From JACCTH01 sp035281645 (GTDB lineage Bacteria; Actinomycetota; Acidimicrobiia; Spongiisociales; ZC4RG35): DNA of 16,348 nt. Made by a program: the position numbers and the translations under genes. Location: contig DATEDN010000185.1 in NCBI GenBank assembly GCA_035281645.1, forward strand, positions 1-16,348, given 5' to 3'. The notes beneath the pieces are model-generated. The model saw only the letters and a program-made list of their open reading frames with translations. It made no database searches and had not been told where the DNA came from. Below, in pieces: positions 13,157 to 16,348 of the stretch. Within the stretch, counting starts at the first letter, position 1, and each line of letters starts with the position of its first letter.

Positions 13157-13438
13157 TCACTTCTTCACCGCTTTCTCTTTTTTGCCCGAGTGGCCGCGAA
13201 AGGTCCTGGTGGGAGCGAACTCCCCGAGCTTGTGTCCCACCATCGACTCAGTGATGAACACTGGAACGTGCTTGCGCCCATCGTGGACTGCGATCGTGTG
13301 GCCGATCATGTCGGGCACGATCGTGGATCGGCGACTCCACGTTCTAACCACCCTTTTGTCGCCTTTGCGATTGAGCTCATCGACCTTGTCCATCAGATGG
13401 TCATCGACGAATGGGCCCTTGGAAAGACTGCGTGCCAC
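13157..13438 (-). CDS. rpsS: 30S ribosomal protein S19
   Basis: S19 forms a complex with S13 in the 30S head and contacts A- and P-site tRNA regions. The 93 residues begin (M)ARSLSKGPFVDDHLMDKVDE. They have VRTWSRRSTIVPDMIGHTIA (31-50) and the signature KHVPVFITESMVGHKLGEFA (56-75), followed by PTRTFRGHSGKKEKAVKK. The start is GTG at 13438, 2 bp after the rplB stop (TAG), and it gives the conserved N terminus. The stop is TGA. Confidence 0.98.
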   Translation of the reverse strand: MARSLSKGPFVDDHLMDKVDELNRKGDKRVVRTWSRRSTIVPDMIGHTIAVHDGRKHVPVFITESMVGHKLGEFAPTRTFRGHSGKKEKAVKK

Positions 13439-13440
13439 TT

Positions 13441-14274
13441 CTACCTCCGCCCACTGACCGAGCGCCGGCGCACGATCATCCGATTGCTTGACTTCTTCTT
13501 CTTGCGGGTCCGACCCTCGGTCTTGCCCCAGGGGCTCGAGGGATGGCGTCCACCGGAGCTCTTCCCTTCACCACCCCCCATGGGGTGATCAACCGGGTTC
13601 ATGGCGACGCCCCGCGTTTGGGGTCGCACACCCTTCCAGCGCTTGCGTCCGGCCTTACCCAGCTTCACGAGCTCGGCCTCGGTGTTGCCCACCTGGCCGA
13701 CTGTGGCGCGACAGTCGAGAGGAACCATCCGCATCTCACCCGAAGGCAGCCGGAGCAGCGCCATGTCGTTCTCTTTCGACATGAGCTGCACGCCAGTTCC
13801 TGCCGAACGGGCCATCTTGGCTCCCCCACCGGGGCGCATCTCGATGGCGTGCACCGTTGTCCCGGCCGGGATGTTGCGCAGCGGGAGGGCGTTGCCGGAA
13901 CGAATGTCAGCTCCCGGGCCCGATTGCAACCTGTCCCCGACCTTGACCCCTAGTGGCGCCAGGATGTACGACTTCACCCCGTCGGCGTAATGGAGCAAGG
14001 CCAGCCGGGCGTTGCGGTTGGGGTCGTACTCGATCGCCGCCACCTTGGCCGGGATGGCGTCCTTCTGGCGCCGAAAGTCGACCTGGCGATATCGCTGCTT
14101 GTTGCCGCCCCCGCGGTGGCGGGCGGTGATCCGGCCGGCGACGTTTCGACCCCCACTCGATTTCTTCGAGGAGAGAAGGCCCTTTTCGGGCTCCGCCTTG
14201 GTGATTTCGACAAAGTCGGCCACGGTCTGAAACCGCCGTCCAGCCGAGGTTGGTTTTCTGCTTCTTATCGCCAT
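13441..14274 (-). CDS. rplB: 50S ribosomal protein L2
   Basis: L2 is needed for subunit association and lies close to the peptidyl transferase centre. The 277 residues begin MAIRSRKPTSAGRRFQTVAD and contain the RNA-binding GRITARHRGGGNKQRYRQVD (47-66). The C-terminal signature includes GVAMNPVDHPMGGGEGKSSG and the HPSSPWGKTEGRTRKKKKSS tail. The His of DHP, the residue implicated in catalytic-centre function in E. coli, is kept; the following His of the common DHPHGG form is Met here. The ATG at 14274 is one base after the rplW stop. An upstream in-frame start adds ten residues inside rplW and was rejected. The stop is TAG. Confidence 0.98.
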   Translation of the reverse strand: MAIRSRKPTSAGRRFQTVADFVEITKAEPEKGLLSSKKSSGGRNVAGRITARHRGGGNKQRYRQVDFRRQKDAIPAKVAAIEYDPNRNARLALLHYADGVKSYILAPLGVKVGDRLQSGPGADIRSGNALPLRNIPAGTTVHAIEMRPGGGAKMARSAGTGVQLMSKENDMALLRLPSGEMRMVPLDCRATVGQVGNTEAELVKLGKAGRKRWKGVRPQTRGVAMNPVDHPMGGGEGKSSGGRHPSSPWGKTEGRTRKKKKSSNRMIVRRRSVSGRR

Positions 14275-14275
14275 C

Positions 14276-14563
14276 TCAAACTCCGAAAAGGTCGATCGAG
14301 TCACCCTGAGCCAGAGTGACGAGGGCGCGCTTGGACCCGGCTCGGCGCCCCAGGGTGCGTCCGGTCCGCTTCCACTTGCCTGCTCGGTTCTGTGTATTCA
14401 CGGAAAGAACGCTGACCTCGAAAATCGATTCGACTGCGTCCTTGATCTCGCCTTTGTTCGAACGCCGATCCACTTCGAAGGTGTAGGTGTTGGCCTTCTC
14501 GATGAGGTCGTAGGACTTCTCCGAAACGACGGGGGCGACGATCACGTCACGAGGGTCTTTCAC
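14276..14563 (-). CDS. rplW: 50S ribosomal protein L23
   Basis: L23 sits at the tunnel exit and is the main dock for trigger factor and SRP. The 95 residues start (M)KDPRDVIVAPVVSEKSYDL and carry KANTYTFEVDRRSNKGEIKD (23-42). The AVESIFEVSVLSVNTQNRAG stretch follows, with a basic loop RKWKRTGRTLGRRAGSKRA-like region before the last strand. The start is GTG at 14563, overlapping the rplD stop as GTGA. One base separates its stop from rplB. The order L4-L23-L2 is universal in the S10 group. Confidence 0.97.
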   Translation of the reverse strand: MKDPRDVIVAPVVSEKSYDLIEKANTYTFEVDRRSNKGEIKDAVESIFEVSVLSVNTQNRAGKWKRTGRTLGRRAGSKRALVTLAQGDSIDLFGV

Positions 14564-15234
14564 GAGGCCTCGCTTTCCCGTACGAAGTCAGACTTGGAGA
14601 TGTCATAGGCCCCGCCACCGTTGACGATGTCGAGGCTTTGGCGGGTGAAGACCACCTGCCGTGCCCAGAGCACGTCATAAGCCCCGAGCTGATCGGGACT
14701 GGTGATCCACACCTGGGGCAGGTTGCGAAAGGCACGCCGAGCGGTTTCGTCACCCCGACCGAGCACCAGGAGGGTCTTGCCCCCTGCCTCGATGGCCTCC
14801 AGCAAACCGGCCGCCTCCTTCGTACGCGGACTTTGCCATTCGAAAGAATCGATCACTCTGATGGCCGATTCCCCGGCCCGAACCGACAGGGCCGAATACA
14901 GAGCCAGCCGCTTCATCTTCTTGGGAGTGCGCTGGCTGTAATCGCGCGGAGTCGGGCCGTGGGCCACGCCACCTCCGCGCCAGATGGGGCTGCGGATGGA
15001 GCCATGGCGGGCCCGACCGGTTCCCTTCTGTCGCCACGGTTTGGCACCGCCACCCCGCACCTCGGCCCGGGATTTGGTCTTGTGAGTACCGGCACGCGCT
15101 CCCGCCAACTGGGCCGTGACCACCTGATGCATCAGGGCCTCGTTGGGCTCCACCCCGAAGATCTCGGAGTTGAGCTCGACCTCGCCCGAGGATTCGCCCG
15201 ATCCCGAGAAGCTGGGTGCTTTCAGATCTGCCAT
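14560..15234 (-). CDS. rplD: 50S ribosomal protein L4
   Basis: L4 forms the tunnel constriction with L22; in E. coli it also represses its own S10 operon. The 224 residues have an ~20-residue Ser/Gly-rich N-terminal segment and then SEIFGVEPNEALMHQVVTAQ (23-42). The long tunnel loop RGGGAKPWRQKGTGRARHGS (60-79), IRSPIWRGGGVAHGP (80-94) comes next, followed by the Rossmann-like domain. The ATG overlaps the rplC stop as TGATG, and its stop lies in the rplW start (GTGA). There is no leader upstream of rpsJ where an E. coli-type L4 target could lie. Confidence 0.97.
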   Translation of the reverse strand: MADLKAPSFSGSGESSGEVELNSEIFGVEPNEALMHQVVTAQLAGARAGTHKTKSRAEVRGGGAKPWRQKGTGRARHGSIRSPIWRGGGVAHGPTPRDYSQRTPKKMKRLALYSALSVRAGESAIRVIDSFEWQSPRTKEAAGLLEAIEAGGKTLLVLGRGDETARRAFRNLPQVWITSPDQLGAYDVLWARQVVFTRQSLDIVNGGGAYDISKSDFVRESEAS

Positions 15235-15866
15235 CAGCCCTTGACTGCCTCTCGGATCAAAACCATCGACCCGTTGGCGCCGGGGACGGCCCCGCGCAGC
15301 ATGAGAAGGTTGCGCTCGGTGTCCACGCCCACGATCAACAGATTGAGGGTCGTGACCTGATCGCCACCCATCCGCCCGGCCATCCGCATCCCCTTGAAAA
15401 CCCGCGATGGAGTGGCGCAGGCACCGATCGAGCCGGGAGCCCGATGCTTCTTGTGATTGCCGTGCGCTGCTCCCTGCCCGGAGAAATTGTGACGCCGCAT
15501 TACTCCCTGGAAACCCTTGCCCTTGGAGAGCCCGGTGACATCGGCGAGCTTGCCCTCTTCCAAGACGTCGCTGACCACGATCTTTTGGCCGACCTCGTAT
15601 GCGCTGGGGTCGTCGACCCGCACTTCCACCAGATAACGCGCTGGCTCGACGCCTGCCTTGGCGTAATGGCCCTGGATTGGCTTATTGACCTGCTTGGCCT
15701 TGATATCGCCAAATGCGATCTGAATGGCGGAGTAGCCGTCGGCATCAGGCTGTTTGACCTGAACGACGTGGCAGGGCCCGGCCTTGATGACCGTGACCGG
15801 CACCGCCCGCGACTGAGCGTCGTAGACCTGGGTCATGCCCAGCTTCTCGCCGAGAATGGTGTTCAT
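15234..15866 (-). CDS. rplC: 50S ribosomal protein L3
   Basis: L3 is one of the two assembly initiators of the 50S subunit and reaches the peptidyl transferase centre with its loop. The 210 residues begin MNTILGEKLGMTQVYDAQSR. They contain GLSKGKGFQGVMRRHNFSGQ (112-131), APGSIGACATPSRVFKGMRM (143-162) and AGRMG. The loop has GACATP in place of the Gln-containing version methylated by PrmB in E. coli, a form I associate with actinobacteria. The ATG overlaps the rpsJ stop as ATGA. Confidence 0.98.
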   Translation of the reverse strand: MNTILGEKLGMTQVYDAQSRAVPVTVIKAGPCHVVQVKQPDADGYSAIQIAFGDIKAKQVNKPIQGHYAKAGVEPARYLVEVRVDDPSAYEVGQKIVVSDVLEEGKLADVTGLSKGKGFQGVMRRHNFSGQGAAHGNHKKHRAPGSIGACATPSRVFKGMRMAGRMGGDQVTTLNLLIVGVDTERNLLMLRGAVPGANGSMVLIREAVKG

Positions 15867-16171
15867 AGCTTGATCTCCACTTCCACCCCGGCCGGCAGAT
15901 CAAGGCGCATCAGTGAGTCGACGGTTTTCGGAGTCGGGTCCAAGATGTCGATCACTCGCTTGTGGATCCGCATCTCGAAATGCTCCCGCGAGTCTTTGTC
16001 GACGTGCGGCCCTCGAATCACGCAATAGCGATGGATCTCAGTCGGTAGCGGGATCGGCCCCCGGATCTTGGCCTGGGTGCGGACCACGGTCTCGGCGATC
16101 TTGCGCGACGACTCGTCGACCACCTGGTGGTCGTAAGCCTTCAAGCGAATGCGGATCTTCTGTTCAGCCAT
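15863..16171 (-). CDS. rpsJ: 30S ribosomal protein S10
   Basis: S10 is a 30S head protein. As NusE it also joins NusB in transcription antitermination and links ribosome and polymerase through NusG. The 102 residues begin MAEQKIRIRLKAYDHQVVDE and contain KIRGPIPLPTEIHRYCVIRG (35-54). HVDKDSREHFEMRIHKRVID follows (56-75), and the end is LPAGVEVEIKL. Length is the family standard. The ATG overlaps the tuf stop as TAATG, so the S10 group has no promoter or leader between tuf and rpsJ. Confidence 0.98.
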   Translation of the reverse strand: MAEQKIRIRLKAYDHQVVDESSRKIAETVVRTQAKIRGPIPLPTEIHRYCVIRGPHVDKDSREHFEMRIHKRVIDILDPTPKTVDSLMRLDLPAGVEVEIKL

Positions 16172-16348
16172 TACTTCAGAATTTTCGTGACTCTGCCCGC
16201 TCCCACGGTCCGCCCCCCCTCGCGGATGGCGAAGCGGAGACCCTCGTCCATGGCGATGGGGTTGATGAGCTCGACGGTCATTGGGGTGTTGTCCCCCGGC
16301 ATCACCATCTGGGTCCCCTCGGGCAAGGAGACCACCCCGGTGACGTCG
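16171..16348 (-). CDS. tuf: Elongation factor Tu, C-terminal end (cut by window edge)
   Basis: EF-Tu delivers aminoacyl-tRNA to the ribosome. Only the last 58 codons are inside the window; the 5' part lies beyond the right edge. The translated end contains VMPGDNTPMTVELINPIAMD and GLRFAIREGGRTVGAGRVTK, ending ILK with TAA. This is the highly conserved tail of domain 3, the domain that takes part in EF-Ts and tRNA contacts. The stop overlaps the rpsJ ATG by one base. The str-operon genes rpsL, rpsG and fusA are expected further upstream in transcription. Confidence 0.97.
   Translation of the reverse strand, partial: DVTGVVSLPEGTQMVMPGDNTPMTVELINPIAMDEGLRFAIREGGRTVGAGRVTKILK

Noticed and set aside
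15216..16028. Plus-strand 270-codon frame opposite rplC and rpsJ
   Set aside because: Antisense shadow of two certain ribosomal genes; the sequence shows no family motif.

Overview
The window is one block of 34 genes, all on the minus strand, so transcription runs from high to low coordinates. It is GC-rich. It matches the fused str-S10-spc-alpha ribosomal protein cluster of an actinobacterium. Three things point to Actinomycetota: S4, L3 and alpha-subunit sequences of actinobacterial style, a short zinc-free adenylate kinase, and a single zinc-type S14. A deep lineage such as Acidimicrobiia is my guess. This placement is inferred from sequence character, not from a database comparison.

Layout in transcription order: the 3' end of tuf (cut by the right edge), then the S10 genes rpsJ-rplC-rplD-rplW-rplB-rpsS-rplV-rpsC-rplP-rpmC-rpsQ. 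The spc genes follow: rplN-rplX-rplE-rpsN(zinc type)-rpsH-rplF-rplR-rpsE-rpmD-rplO-secY. Then come adk-map-infA-rpmJ and the alpha genes rpsM-rpsK-rpsD-rpoA-rplQ. After rplQ come coaA (type I pantothenate kinase) and the start of a membrane-protein gene cut by the left edge. The products build both ribosomal subunits, start translation (IF-1), process nascent N termini (MetAP), export proteins (SecY), transcribe (RNAP alpha) and supply nucleotides and CoA (Adk, CoaA).

The most striking architectural property is compaction. With the starts chosen here, 20 of the 33 gene junctions overlap (ATGA, GTGA, TTGA, TGATG or TAATG, plus one 8-bp overlap). The 13 gaps total about 105 bp and the longest is 24 bp. 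No stretch over 300 bases lacks a gene. I see no convincing promoter or rho-independent terminator, so the block is probably a segment of a longer transcript. Nine genes start with GTG and two with TTG.

I did not find a new multi-gene system. The unusual points are local: a tandem-repeat, acidic C-terminal extension on S3; a low-complexity lysine-rich tail on L30 that makes it overlap rplO; an S4 zinc motif of His-Cys-Cys-Cys type with a short loop; and coaA plus a membrane protein attached to the 3' end of the ribosomal operon.
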